Origin: Janthinobacterium sp. 61
Lineage (GTDB): Bacteria > Pseudomonadota > Gammaproteobacteria > Burkholderiales > Burkholderiaceae_D
DNA length: 64,000 bases
Assembly (NCBI RefSeq): GCF_002846335.1
Contig: NZ_PJMQ01000001.1
Location: 2,356,001-2,420,000 of the forward strand
Reading direction: 5' to 3'
In this document: positions 47,585 through 56,740 of the stretch, piece by piece
How the letters are laid out: each line of letters starts with the position of its first letter
Numbering within the stretch: the first letter of the stretch is position 1
Translations under genes and position numbers: made by a program
Notes under the pieces: generated by a model
What the model was told of the DNA's origin: nothing
Database searches by the model: none
What the model saw: the letters and a program-made list of their open reading frames with translations, nothing else

Positions 47585-48109
47585 GTGGAATTGCCGGCGC
47601 TACGGCGCCGGGAACGGATGAAAACGCAGGCAAAAAAAACCGGCTTCGCAAAGTGCGGTAGCCGGTTGAAACGCTGTTTCAGAGCGCAGGGATAAACTGG
47701 GAAAAACAAGAAAGCGGAAATCGTGCCGGTCATTGAGGTGTCCGGCAACCCTGCGCCCGGGGTTTCCGTGCACCATGACTCCACTATGCCAGCCCTTCGT
47801 TGAGACAGGCTTAGGACTTCATTAAATTCCCGCCCCATCCCTTCATTTCCCCTGCTCCGCCCTGCGATCATTACTATAAAATAAGTTTTACGTGTCTGGT
47901 GCCGATGGTTGAGCTCACCGGCTAAGCTGTTGAGTCATGCCTGCATCCTATCGCTCCCGGAACGTAGTGATCTGCGCACCGCATGCTGTGTGCCAACGAA
48001 AGCATCATAACAGCGGCATATGACGGCTGTATGACGCAGCGCTAACATTGCACGCGCGCCGACGCGCAGATCGCGTACTATTCCCCCATCGCCCCAGCCC
48101 CTTGCGCCC
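47585..48109. other. 525-bp intergenic region with an orphan minus-strand terminator
   Basis: I support no protein gene here. It contains a small hairpin just after the aminopeptidase stop (CCGGCGC/GCGCCGG, 47594-47611) and a strong minus-strand terminator (47632-47667). A TATAGT -10-like box sits on the minus strand at 47878-47873, without a good -35. A minus-strand open frame of 96 codons runs straight through the terminator and is rejected. The layout would fit a small RNA of roughly 235 nt. The rest (47900-48109) should hold the promoter of the YceI-like gene. Confidence 0.4.
47632..47667 (-). terminator. Orphan intrinsic terminator on the minus strand
   Basis: Minus-strand arms AACCGGCT (47667-47660) and AGCCGGTT (47645-47638), with an inner CGCA/TGCG pair in the loop, are followed by TTTTTT (47637-47632). 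No annotated minus-strand gene lies upstream within the intergenic region. Confidence 0.75.
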
Positions 48110-48856
48110 ATGCCCAGCCAGAAACACCGCCTGCCGTCCGCCATATGCACCACTTTTCTGCTTGCATGCACCGTGCTGGCGGCCTGCACGCCCTTGCCTC
48201 CCGCTCCTGCCCAGGCACCTGCGCCGGCCGCCCCTGCCGCCATGCCCGCGCCCGCGTGGCAACAGCCGGGCATGCGCGTCCTGCATATCGTCCCGCAGGA
48301 ATCCCTGCTGACCATCACCGTGCGGCGCGGCGGCGCGCTGGCCCGCCTGGGGCATGACCATGTGATCGCCAGCCGCACCCTGCAAGGCGTGGTGGCACCT
48401 GCGCCGGGACGCGCACAATTCCAGTTCCGGCTGGACGAGATGAGCGTGGATGAAGAGAGCTTGCGCCAGGCGGCCGGCCTGACAACGACGCCGTCGGCGG
48501 ACGCCGTCGCCGGCACGCGCCACAATATGCTGGTGCGCGTGCTCGACGCCGAGCGATATCCGTGGGTGCGTATCGAGGCCCGCCGCACGGGCGACAAGGA
48601 GGTGCTCGACGCCGACATCACCCTGCATGGGGTGACGCGCACAGTGCAGCTGCCCGTGCGGGTGGCGGAAGCGGCCGATGGGCGCGGCTTGCAGGCCAGT
48701 GGCAGCCTGCTGCTGAAACAGAGCGACTTCGGCATCGTGCCGTTCGCCGTCCTGGGCGGCGCCATGGCCGTGCAGGATCAGATGGAACTGGCGTTCCGCA
48801 TCACCGCCCGGCAGGAAGTCAGCGCGCCAGGATCAGGCGCAGGCCCAGGCCGATGA
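48110..48856 (+). CDS. YceI-like domain lipoprotein
   Basis: The 248-residue protein has a lipoprotein signal (FLLACTVLAAC, Cys near residue 25) and a Pro/Ala-rich linker. A YceI-like lipocalin-type domain follows: LTITVRRGGALARLGHDHVI, ARTLQGVV-type strands and DADITLHGVTRTVQLPVRV. YceI proteins bind isoprenoids or other amphiphiles in the periplasm. The ligand is not predictable here. The 3' end overlaps the convergent LysE gene by 38 bp. The ATG at 48110 lacks a strong Shine-Dalgarno, so the exact start is less sure. Confidence 0.75.
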   Translation: MPSQKHRLPSAICTTFLLACTVLAACTPLPPAPAQAPAPAAPAAMPAPAWQQPGMRVLHIVPQESLLTITVRRGGALARLGHDHVIASRTLQGVVAPAPGRAQFQFRLDEMSVDEESLRQAAGLTTTPSADAVAGTRHNMLVRVLDAERYPWVRIEARRTGDKEVLDADITLHGVTRTVQLPVRVAEAADGRGLQASGSLLLKQSDFGIVPFAVLGGAMAVQDQMELAFRITARQEVSAPGSGAGPGR

Positions 48857-49448
48857 AAATGGTGCCGGCCACGCGGTCCAGCCACAGGCCGGCGCGCGGG
48901 CGGCGGTTGAGCCAGAGGCCGACGGCGCCGGAAAAATAGCCGAGCAGGCCGAACAGCACGCAAGCTTGCGCCGTGAAGACCAGGCCCAGCTGCGCCGTCT
49001 GCCAGCTGGCATTGCCCTGGCCTGCGACAATGAATTGCGGCAAGAACGAGAGGAAAAACAGCACGACTTTCGGATTGATACTGTTGGCGAACAAACCCTT
49101 GCCGAACAGGCGCAGCAGCGATTCGTCGGGCAAGACAGCCGCACCGTCGACTTTCGCGCCGCCACGGCTGCGCAAGGCGCCGATGCCCAGCCATACCAGG
49201 TAGAGGCCGCCAGCTACTTTCAGCGCGGTAAAGGCGATGGGCGAGGCGGCAAGCAGGGCCGACACGCCGACGGTCGCCAGCACCGTGTGCGTGAGGCAGC
49301 CAAGGGCGCAACCCAGGCCGAACGCCATGCCCTGGCGGCGCCCGCGCGACATGCCCACGCCCAGCACCATCAGGTTGTCGGGGCCGGGACTGGCGGTAAT
49401 CAGGACGGCGGCGGCCAGGAAGGCCAGGAACTGGTCGGGACTGAGCAT
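48819..49448 (-). CDS. LysE/RhtB-family amino-acid exporter
   Basis: The 209-residue protein has about six helices and the LysE N-terminal signature FLAAAVLITASPGPDNLMVL, followed by GMAFGLGCALGCLTHTVLAT and the central NSINPKVVLFFLSFLPQFI. Members export amino acids or homoserine lactones; the substrate is unknown. The ATG at 49448 (MLSPDQFL) is the usual family start. It is a single gene with its upstream region at 49449-49604, shared with the divergent sensor kinase. Confidence 0.9.
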   Translation of the reverse strand: MLSPDQFLAFLAAAVLITASPGPDNLMVLGVGMSRGRRQGMAFGLGCALGCLTHTVLATVGVSALLAASPIAFTALKVAGGLYLVWLGIGALRSRGGAKVDGAAVLPDESLLRLFGKGLFANSINPKVVLFFLSFLPQFIVAGQGNASWQTAQLGLVFTAQACVLFGLLGYFSGAVGLWLNRRPRAGLWLDRVAGTIFIGLGLRLILAR

Positions 49449-49604
49449 GGAGGTCTCGCGGGCAAAAGGCGCCATGATACCGGAGTGTGCGCCATGCCGG
49501 CAGGACATGAAATTGTCCTTATGCCACCGAGAGTCGATTAAAATGAGTCATCTACAGCAAACGGCATTGCCGCCAGTCCCGCGCGACCATCACCACACTC
49601 ATCG

Positions 49605-52496
49605 ATGCCAGCCCACCCGCCCCCATCCCGCCACCGCGCGCCCAGCTCCCGCGTCAGCGTCTGGCTATGCGGCTGGCCGCTCCTGATCGGCCTGCTGTTC
49701 GGTCTGCTGGGGCTGACGGGCGCGGCGCAGGCGGCATCCTTGTCCCTGAGCAAGCAAGGCATCCATCACCTGGGCAGCGGCGGGCAACTATTTCTCGCCG
49801 GAAATGACAGCGCGCCCGCCGATGCCGCCGCCCTGCCCGCCTGGCTGGCGCGCCAGCGCCCGGCCGACCAGGTCGACCTGTTCGGCGGCGCCTACTGGCT
49901 GCATGCGCAAGTGCGCAACGACAGCAGCGTAGCAGCCTGGGTCATCGACCCGAACGACACCCTGATCGACCTGGTCGACCTGTACGTGTATGGCCCCGGG
50001 CCGCACACGGCGCCGCAGACCTTGCTGACGGGCTACCAGCGCCCGCACGAGTATTTATTGCACTACGGCAGGAACGTGCAACTGGCGCCTGGCGCCACGT
50101 ATGACATCCTGATCCGCTTTTCCAGTCCGTATTACGCGCGCGCCCCCCTGTTCGGCATGAAGACGCAGCAGGACTACCGCAAGCTGGTGGGCAAGGAAAA
50201 CTTCCTGATGGTGGCGTCCATCGGCGCCCTGCTGGCGCTGGGCCTGTTTAATTTCTTCATCTTTTCCATCACCCTGGACAAAGCCTCGGCCTATTACGCG
50301 CTGTACGTGCTGACCTATGGCCTGGCCTGGGCCATGACCTTCCACGTCTTTGCCGACCTGTTCGACTGGCACCAGTTGCAGTTGCATTACGTGCCGTTTT
50401 TCCTGCTGCCCGTCTTCAGCACCCTGTTCTACATGCATTTCCTGCACCTGCGCGACTACTCGCTCCTGCTGTACCGCATCAGCAAGGTCAACCTGGTGCT
50501 GCCCCTGCTGCTGCTACCCAGCTGCTTCTTCGCCCTGTCGTATGCGCACACCCTGGCCACCATCGCCATCAGCATCTGGATGCTGCTGGCGCTCATCTGC
50601 GGCATCGTCGTCTGGTGCCGCGGCTACCAGCCGGCGCGCTTCTTCGTGCTGGCCTTCGTCGCCCTGATGCTGCCCGGCTTTCTGATCCTGCCGGCCAACC
50701 TGGGCCTGATGCCGGCCATGGTGGCCAATGCCCAGCTGGTAACCCTGCTTGGCGGCACCTTCGACGGCTTGCTGCTGGCGTTTGCCCTGGCCGACCAGAT
50801 CCGTCTGCTGCGCAACAATCTGGAGCAACGCGTGCGGGAGCGGACGTTGGCGCTCACCCTCAGCAACGACGCCCTGCTGAAGGCCAAGGAGCACGCGGAA
50901 GTGGTCAGCCGCCACCGCATCGATTTCCTGTCGGCCATGAGCCACGACATCCGCACCCCGCTGGCCGGCGTGATCGGCATGCTGAAATTCGCCCTGCGCG
51001 ACCAGTCCGTCAAAGGCCGCACGCAGGAATACCTGCGCATCGGCCTGCACAATGGCGTCTCCTTATTGACCATTCTCAACGATATCCTTGATTTCTCGAA
51101 GATCGACGCGGGCAAACTGACCCTGGAAACCGTGGACTTCGACCTGCTGGCGCTAATCGGCGACGCGGCGGGCATCGTGCAGGGCCAGGCCGACGCCAAG
51201 AGCCTGCTGCTGCGCCGCGAACTGGCGCTGGACCTCCCCCGCTACGTGCGCGCCGATCCCACGCGATTGCGGCAAATCCTCATCAATCTGCTGGGGAACG
51301 CGCTGAAATTCACGGCGAATGGCGAAGTGCTGCTGGAAGTGCGGCGCGCCCGCACGCTGCCGCGCGGCGATGGCCGCAGCGACATCGAATTCATCATCAG
51401 CGACACGGGCCCTGGCATCGATGCCGACACCTTGCCGCGTTTGTTCCAGAAATTCGAGCAAGCCGACCATTCCACCACGCGCCGCTACGGCGGTACGGGC
51501 CTGGGCCTGGCCATCTGCAAGGAACTGGTCGAACTGATGAATGGCACCATCGGCGTGGAAAGCCGGGTCGGCATCGGCTCGCGCTTCCATTTCACTTTAC
51601 CGCTGCAAGACGGCAGCGCGCCGGCGGCCGACGCGCGCCGGCCAGTACGCCAGGCGCGCCATGCCTGCCGCCTGCGCATCCTGTGCGCCGAAGACGTGCG
51701 CACCAACCAGATCATCATCGGCACCCTGCTGGAGGGCATGGGCCATGACGTCACCATCGTCGAAAACGGCGAGCAGGCGCTGCGCGCGCTGGGCACAGGC
51801 GCCTACGACTGCGTGCTGATGGATGGCCGCATGCCGCTGATGGATGGCGAACAGGCCGCGCGCCTGATCCGCGACGGCGGCAACGCGCAATTCCCCATTC
51901 CCGACGCGCACATCCCCATCCTCGCGCTGACGGCCAACGCCAGCGAACATGACCGGCAACGCTATCTGGCATCCGGCATGGACGACTTCCTCAGCAAGCC
52001 CGTCGACGAAGCGCTGCTGTTCGAGAAAATCGACGCCATCATCGACCTGCTGCTGGCGCGCGGCCATGCCCTGCCGCCGGCCGCGCCCACCGAGGACGAG
52101 ACCCTGGCGCACCAGTTCGGCCTGGACGTCGCCGACGACGAACCATCCGCGCCGGCCGATCCCATGACGGCGCCCGTGCACATCCTTCCCCTGGCAGGCT
52201 TGTCGCCGCAGCACTTGCAGCGTATCGCGCAAGCGTTCCTGCTGGAAGCGCCGCGGCGCCTGGACCTGGCATGCCACGCCGTGCGCGATGGCAATGCCGG
52301 CGCGGCCGCGGCCGCCTTCCACGCCTTGAAAGGCAGCGCCGGCTACCTGAGCCGCCCCACCCTGCACAGCCTGTGCCACCAGATGGAAACCCTGGCCTCG
52401 AACGGCCAGCTCGATAACGTGGAGCAATTCCTGCCACAACTGCAGGCGGCGCTGGACGTGGCGCGACACGACCTGGAAGATCAGCCCGGAGCTTGA
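49605..52496 (+). CDS. Hybrid sensor histidine kinase: 7TMR-DISM, HisKA, HATPase, REC, HPt
   Basis: The 963-residue protein has a signal segment (~25-43), a periplasmic 7TMR-DISM extracellular domain (~45-190, ending SSPYYARAPLFG), and seven transmembrane helices (~200-395). A short coiled coil (LEQRVRERTLALTLSNDAL) leads into HisKA, with the H-box MSHDIRTPLAGVIGM near residue 445. HATPase_c carries the N-box LINLLGNALKFTANG and GTGLGLAIC. REC has the phospho-acceptor Asp in CVLMDGRMPLMDG near 740. HPt has His in AFHALKGSAGYL near 905. All phosphorelay residues are present, so a complete His-Asp-His relay can run in one chain. The output regulator is not adjacent. Its end overlaps the convergent hydrolase gene by 16 bp. 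Confidence 0.92.
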   Translation: MPAHPPPSRHRAPSSRVSVWLCGWPLLIGLLFGLLGLTGAAQAASLSLSKQGIHHLGSGGQLFLAGNDSAPADAAALPAWLARQRPADQVDLFGGAYWLHAQVRNDSSVAAWVIDPNDTLIDLVDLYVYGPGPHTAPQTLLTGYQRPHEYLLHYGRNVQLAPGATYDILIRFSSPYYARAPLFGMKTQQDYRKLVGKENFLMVASIGALLALGLFNFFIFSITLDKASAYYALYVLTYGLAWAMTFHVFADLFDWHQLQLHYVPFFLLPVFSTLFYMHFLHLRDYSLLLYRISKVNLVLPLLLLPSCFFALSYAHTLATIAISIWMLLALICGIVVWCRGYQPARFFVLAFVALMLPGFLILPANLGLMPAMVANAQLVTLLGGTFDGLLLAFALADQIRLLRNNLEQRVRERTLALTLSNDALLKAKEHAEVVSRHRIDFLSAMSHDIRTPLAGVIGMLKFALRDQSVKGRTQEYLRIGLHNGVSLLTILNDILDFSKIDAGKLTLETVDFDLLALIGDAAGIVQGQADAKSLLLRRELALDLPRYVRADPTRLRQILINLLGNALKFTANGEVLLEVRRARTLPRGDGRSDIEFIISDTGPGIDADTLPRLFQKFEQADHSTTRRYGGTGLGLAICKELVELMNGTIGVESRVGIGSRFHFTLPLQDGSAPAADARRPVRQARHACRLRILCAEDVRTNQIIIGTLLEGMGHDVTIVENGEQALRALGTGAYDCVLMDGRMPLMDGEQAARLIRDGGNAQFPIPDAHIPILALTANASEHDRQRYLASGMDDFLSKPVDEALLFEKIDAIIDLLLARGHALPPAAPTEDETLAHQFGLDVADDEPSAPADPMTAPVHILPLAGLSPQHLQRIAQAFLLEAPRRLDLACHAVRDGNAGAAAAAFHALKGSAGYLSRPTLHSLCHQMETLASNGQLDNVEQFLPQLQAALDVARHDLEDQPGA

Positions 52497-53392
52497 ACCA
52501 TCCAGTCATGCGATTGCAGCCACGCCAGCAACAGTTGCGGCCAGGCGGCCGGCTCGCTGCCCGGCTTGCCCAGGCCCCAGCCATGGCCGCCGCTCTGGAA
52601 CTGGTGCAGCTCGACGGGTACGCCCGCGCGGCGCAGAGCCGCGGCCATCAGCACACTGTTCTCGGGGGGAGAAATGGGATCGTCCAGTGCCTGCGCCAGA
52701 AACACTGGTGGCGTGCGCGCATCGACTTGCAATTCAACCGACAGCGCGTCGCGCGCCGCCTGCGTCGGATGGGCGCCCAGCAACTGCTTCTTCGCATGCG
52801 TCGTGTCGTATGGCCGCTGCATGGTCAACACGGGGTAGAGCAGTACGGCAAAGTCGGGCCGCGCGGATAAGACGTCCATCGCGTCGACAGGCGCATACAG
52901 GGCGGCGTCGGGCTGCACTGCCGTCATGCCGGCCAGGTGGGCGCCAGCGGAAAACCCGAGCATGCCGATACGCGCAGGGTCAATCCCCCACTCTGCCGCG
53001 TGCGCACGGATCACGCGCATGGCGCGCTGGCCGTCCTGGAATGGCGCGTCCACCCCGCCGCCCTCCTGCGGCAAGCGGTACACGAGTTCAAACGCCGTAA
53101 TGCCCTGCGCCTGCAGCCAGCTGGCGGCCGGGGCGCTTTCCTTGCCCGCTTCGATATGTGCATAACCGCCGCCGCTGACCAGCAGGATGGCCAGGCCGTT
53201 CGGCTGCGCAGGGCGGTGCACGATCAGATAGGGTTGTTCGACCTGCGTGAGGGAGCCCTTGGCATTATCGCGCTGCGGGCCGGGCGCCGCGCCACCGGGC
53301 GGCGCACCGGGCCACAACACAATGGCGCCAGCCGGCGCGGCGCTGGCATGCAGGTGGACAAGGACAAGACACAACAGCATCAGGCAGCGCAT
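52481..53392 (-). CDS. Secreted alpha/beta hydrolase (acetyl-xylan-esterase-like)
   Basis: The 303-residue protein has a short signal peptide (RCLMLLCLVLVHLHASAAP). The alpha/beta hydrolase fold has an oxyanion loop LLVSGGGYAHIEAGKE, nucleophile elbow MLGFSAGAHLAG, Asp in AQALDDPISPPENS and His in FQSGGHGWGLG. The pattern matches the BD-FAE/acetyl-xylan-esterase-like group annotated as lipases or xylan esterases. The ATG at 53392 lies 2 bp after the stop of the large FAD fusion gene, so the two are co-transcribed. Whether the esterase acts on a product of the fusion enzyme is unknown. Confidence 0.82.
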   Translation of the reverse strand: MRCLMLLCLVLVHLHASAAPAGAIVLWPGAPPGGAAPGPQRDNAKGSLTQVEQPYLIVHRPAQPNGLAILLVSGGGYAHIEAGKESAPAASWLQAQGITAFELVYRLPQEGGGVDAPFQDGQRAMRVIRAHAAEWGIDPARIGMLGFSAGAHLAGMTAVQPDAALYAPVDAMDVLSARPDFAVLLYPVLTMQRPYDTTHAKKQLLGAHPTQAARDALSVELQVDARTPPVFLAQALDDPISPPENSVLMAAALRRAGVPVELHQFQSGGHGWGLGKPGSEPAAWPQLLLAWLQSHDWMVQAPG

Positions 53393-53394
53393 GG

Positions 53395-56300
53395 CTAGAA
53401 GTCCTTTTCGCCCTGGATCACGGCCGGATAGCCCGTCATGGCCCGCGACGTTTGCATGCCAGCCATCACGGCCGCTTCCACGCAGCCCGCGTTGAGGCCC
53501 GTCTTGATCCAGTCGCCTGTCAGGAACAGGTTGGAAAAGCCCGACTGGTCGGTGGCCAGCCGGTACTGCGTGCTGTTCACCACCGACATCACGTAGCGCT
53601 CGGAAGGGTCGACATTGGCGCGCCAATACTGGCTGTCGAAGCGCGCCGGTCCGCTACCCGCCTTTGCGTCGACCAGCCATTGCCACGGAAACGCGCCCGG
53701 CTCGCCCGCCTCGGGCCACAGCGCGCCGATCTCGCGCTCCAGCTGGTGCAGCGCGCCCTGTTTCGCCTTGGCAGCGCAGCGGGCAGGAAAGCCCGTATCG
53801 GTGACGGGCGGGTAGCTATCGACGGGGAAGGCGCTGCAAAAGTAGGACACATTCTTCGGTTCCAGCCCCGCCGGCCAGTCTTCGTGCGCCAGCAGCTGGT
53901 CCATGGGCGCCCACGTGTCGTACGGCTCCGTGAAAGCCGACAGCACAGGTTGCTGGCCTTTCGGCTGCGTGGTCCAGCCCATCTGCGCCAGGTTTTTGTT
54001 CAGCCACACCTGGTAAGCCTGCGTGGCCACGGTTTTCACCTTGTCGGCCGCCAGTTGCAGGGCCGGGCTTTGCGCCAGCAATTGCGGACATAAAGCCTGC
54101 AGCGAGCCGATGGAAATGCCGAACACCACCTTGTCGAAATCGACGCCCTTCTGCAAGACCGTGACGGGCAGCGCGCGGCCGAACGCCTGCTGGTACTGCT
54201 GCGGCCAGTCGCTCCAGTACGATTCCAGGTTGACTTCCTGCTCTTGCAGCAGCGCCGCTTGCGCTGGATCAAGCTGCGCGTAATCGGGCGCGCTGGGCCA
54301 GCAAGCCAGGCCTTTCACATCCACCAGCGGCGCGTAGCCGGCAGCCGAATCCTTCAATTGCACCTGCTGCGTGATACGGATGCTGTCGATGTCGCCCGCG
54401 CCCGGCACCAGCTCTTCCACGCGCTGGAAGAACTTGAATTGCACGCCGCGCTTGGCGAGCACTTCGTACAGGGGCGTAAAAATCGTGTCGCCCATGCCGG
54501 CCTGCATCTTGAACATGATGCCGCCCTTGTAGGCCAGGCCGATGCGCGCCATGGCCCGCAGCAAGGTGCCCGCCTCGATATTCGGCTTGGAGAAATCGCC
54601 GCCCTCGTAGGCGAACACCAGGTCGTAAAAGCCCCGCACGGGTGCCGAGTTGACGCTGAACTGCTCGTCGCCGCCATGCTTGCGCAGCCAGGCGCGGAAA
54701 TCGATGTCGTTGATGACGTCAAAGCCGTGCTTGAACACGCCATCCTCGAACATGCCTTTCATGACCGTGATGCCCAGGTCCAGGCAGGTGAACAGGCGAC
54801 GCAATTCATCGTCGCCATCGATCAGGGTCCGGTAGCGCAGGCGCAGCCAGGCGCGGATGCCGTTCAGGGTGCTGGCCAGCAGCTGGTGGCGGGCCTGGTC
54901 GTGGCGCGTGGAATCCGGCGCCAGGTCGGCCACCAGCGCCGCCAGCGCGCCCACGGACAGGCCCACGTCCAGGCCCAGTTCATCGGCCTGGCCCACCACT
55001 TCGTCGGCCAGGCGGCGCAGCCAGCCCGGCCACACGCCCTCGCCTTGCGATGCGCTGGCGCGGACGATGCGCGCGTCGGCGTCCGCCACTTGCCGGATCT
55101 GGCGTATCCACTGCTCGATCCATCCCACCATGGCAATGGCCATCTGCCACAGGGTGATGTCTTCACCGCCCTCGCCCGGCTCGCCCGGCAAGGTGGGAAA
55201 GACGATGGACCAGTTGCGCCACTTGCCCTTCACGTCTTCCGACAGTGCCACGTAATCGTGCTGTTTAAAAGCATCGCGCCAGGTGGCCAGCGGGGCACCG
55301 GGCGGGCGCTCCAGGCTGGCGTAGGCTTCCTTGATCATCCTGAAGGCATTGGCATAGAAGCCGAACCAGATGTGCAGGCCGTGCTCCTCGATGCGCTGGC
55401 CCACTTGTGCATTGCGTCCGCTGGCGCCCTTGCCGCCCAGGCGCCAGCCCAGCTGATAGACGGTGATGGCGTGCTGGTTTTGCCAACCCGGCTGGTTCGT
55501 CAGGTAATACGCGGCCGTCATGGCCGCCACGCCGCCGCCCAGGATGGCGATCTTTTCCGGCGCGATCTGCGAATTATCGACCAGCTCCTCGCCTGGCATG
55601 GCCGTAAAGTCGAAATTCACATTGAACGGCAGGATGGCCGCCTGCGGTCCCAGCTGCAAACCCAGGGTCTGGTCCAGCGGGAAGCTGTCGAAGGCGTGCA
55701 AGGTACATTCGTATTCATAGCCGAGCAGGCGCGCACTGTGCAGACGGTTGATCTCGGCCGGTGCGGCCACCAAAGCCTGGTACACGGCTTTCACGCCCGC
55801 GCTGTCGGGAAACTGCTTGAGGAAAATCTGGTCGATGCGGGGCTTGCGCAGCAGCGACAAAATATCAGCCCAGCCGGCTTGATCCATGTCAAAGAAATCG
55901 GGAATCGACAGGAAAATCTTGAAGGCTTGCTCGATGAGTTCGAGGAAGCTGTTGACGCTCTTGTGCTGTCCCGTCTGCACGGTGGCATTGACTTCCAGCA
56001 GCGGGTGCAGGGCAAGTTTCGTTTCCGGCGAAAAATGCTGGAACCCCTTGGCGGCCACGGAACAGCGCAGCGGCTCGCTGCCGGCGGTGGGAATGTCGTA
56101 TTCGCACAGGTATTTCGGATAGCCGAACAGTTCGCGCCCGTTGATCAGGGCCATGGCATCGTCGACGAAAATATGGCAAGGGTACCAATAGATATGCGCC
56201 AGCTTGCCCGCCGCATCCATCTCGCCGACCATGATCCAGGTGACGATGTCGACTTCCGTGATCCAGCCCTTGGCCTGGTCGACGGGATTGGCGGAGTCCG

Positions 56301-56532
56301 CGTGGTTGACGCGCGTAAACGTCAGCATCACATACGGCGACAGCGCTTTCAGGGTCATTTTGCGGCCCGCCACCTGGTTCAGGGTGGTGTTCACGGTCGC
56401 TTGCAACTTCGCCAGGTCGCCCCTGACGAAATAACCGTACATTTCCGACTGTTTCAATTGCAGCGGCGAGTGCATCATCACCGAACCGCCCTGATAAATA
56501 TACGAAGGTCTTGCCGAAGGTATCGCCGTCAT
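53395..56532 (-). CDS. Fusion of acetoacetate-decarboxylase-like domain and FAD-dependent amine-oxidase/desaturase-like domain
   Basis: The 1045-residue protein has two clear parts. Residues ~20-310 resemble the acetoacetate decarboxylase (ADC) fold: WITEVDIVTWIMVGEM, IYWYPCHIFVDDAMALINGR and FGYPKYLCEYDIP. Lys140 matches the Schiff-base Lys of ADC; its usual Lys neighbour is Tyr here. Residues ~328-1045 are a flavoprotein of the amine-oxidase/phytoene-desaturase type: FAD loop IAILGGGVAAMTAAYYL, then QLGWRLGGKGASGRN, HGLHIWFGFYANAF, and the C-terminal FAD contact NLFLTGDWIKTGLNAGCVEA. No signal peptide is seen. The reaction is unknown; a linked oxidation and decarboxylation or lactone/keto-acid chemistry is only a guess. 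An esterase follows in the same operon. Internal ATGs near residue 19 are alternative starts. Confidence 0.8.
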   Translation of the reverse strand: MTAIPSARPSYIYQGGSVMMHSPLQLKQSEMYGYFVRGDLAKLQATVNTTLNQVAGRKMTLKALSPYVMLTFTRVNHADSANPVDQAKGWITEVDIVTWIMVGEMDAAGKLAHIYWYPCHIFVDDAMALINGRELFGYPKYLCEYDIPTAGSEPLRCSVAAKGFQHFSPETKLALHPLLEVNATVQTGQHKSVNSFLELIEQAFKIFLSIPDFFDMDQAGWADILSLLRKPRIDQIFLKQFPDSAGVKAVYQALVAAPAEINRLHSARLLGYEYECTLHAFDSFPLDQTLGLQLGPQAAILPFNVNFDFTAMPGEELVDNSQIAPEKIAILGGGVAAMTAAYYLTNQPGWQNQHAITVYQLGWRLGGKGASGRNAQVGQRIEEHGLHIWFGFYANAFRMIKEAYASLERPPGAPLATWRDAFKQHDYVALSEDVKGKWRNWSIVFPTLPGEPGEGGEDITLWQMAIAMVGWIEQWIRQIRQVADADARIVRASASQGEGVWPGWLRRLADEVVGQADELGLDVGLSVGALAALVADLAPDSTRHDQARHQLLASTLNGIRAWLRLRYRTLIDGDDELRRLFTCLDLGITVMKGMFEDGVFKHGFDVINDIDFRAWLRKHGGDEQFSVNSAPVRGFYDLVFAYEGGDFSKPNIEAGTLLRAMARIGLAYKGGIMFKMQAGMGDTIFTPLYEVLAKRGVQFKFFQRVEELVPGAGDIDSIRITQQVQLKDSAAGYAPLVDVKGLACWPSAPDYAQLDPAQAALLQEQEVNLESYWSDWPQQYQQAFGRALPVTVLQKGVDFDKVVFGISIGSLQALCPQLLAQSPALQLAADKVKTVATQAYQVWLNKNLAQMGWTTQPKGQQPVLSAFTEPYDTWAPMDQLLAHEDWPAGLEPKNVSYFCSAFPVDSYPPVTDTGFPARCAAKAKQGALHQLEREIGALWPEAGEPGAFPWQWLVDAKAGSGPARFDSQYWRANVDPSERYVMSVVNSTQYRLATDQSGFSNLFLTGDWIKTGLNAGCVEAAVMAGMQTSRAMTGYPAVIQGEKDF

Positions 56533-56740
56533 TGCCCTGTCCCCTTAAGTTTCAGTCAAACAAGATTTCTACAGTGTATTTGAGAAAGAACAATGAATGA
56601 TATGAAATAAATTAAAGGATTTGCCAAGATGCATAGCTTTACTTCCATCCCGGCAGCAAGGTGCTTGCGCACGGCAGCTGGGGCAAGCCCGTGCCATCGG
56701 GTGTACGATGAAACATCCTGACCGCTCCGAGCACCCTGCC

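Noticed and set aside
54244..56583. 779-codon open frame on the plus strand
   Set aside because: It lies antisense to the FAD fusion gene, has no recognisable motifs, and is His/Gln/Arg-rich as expected from reading GC-rich codons backwards.
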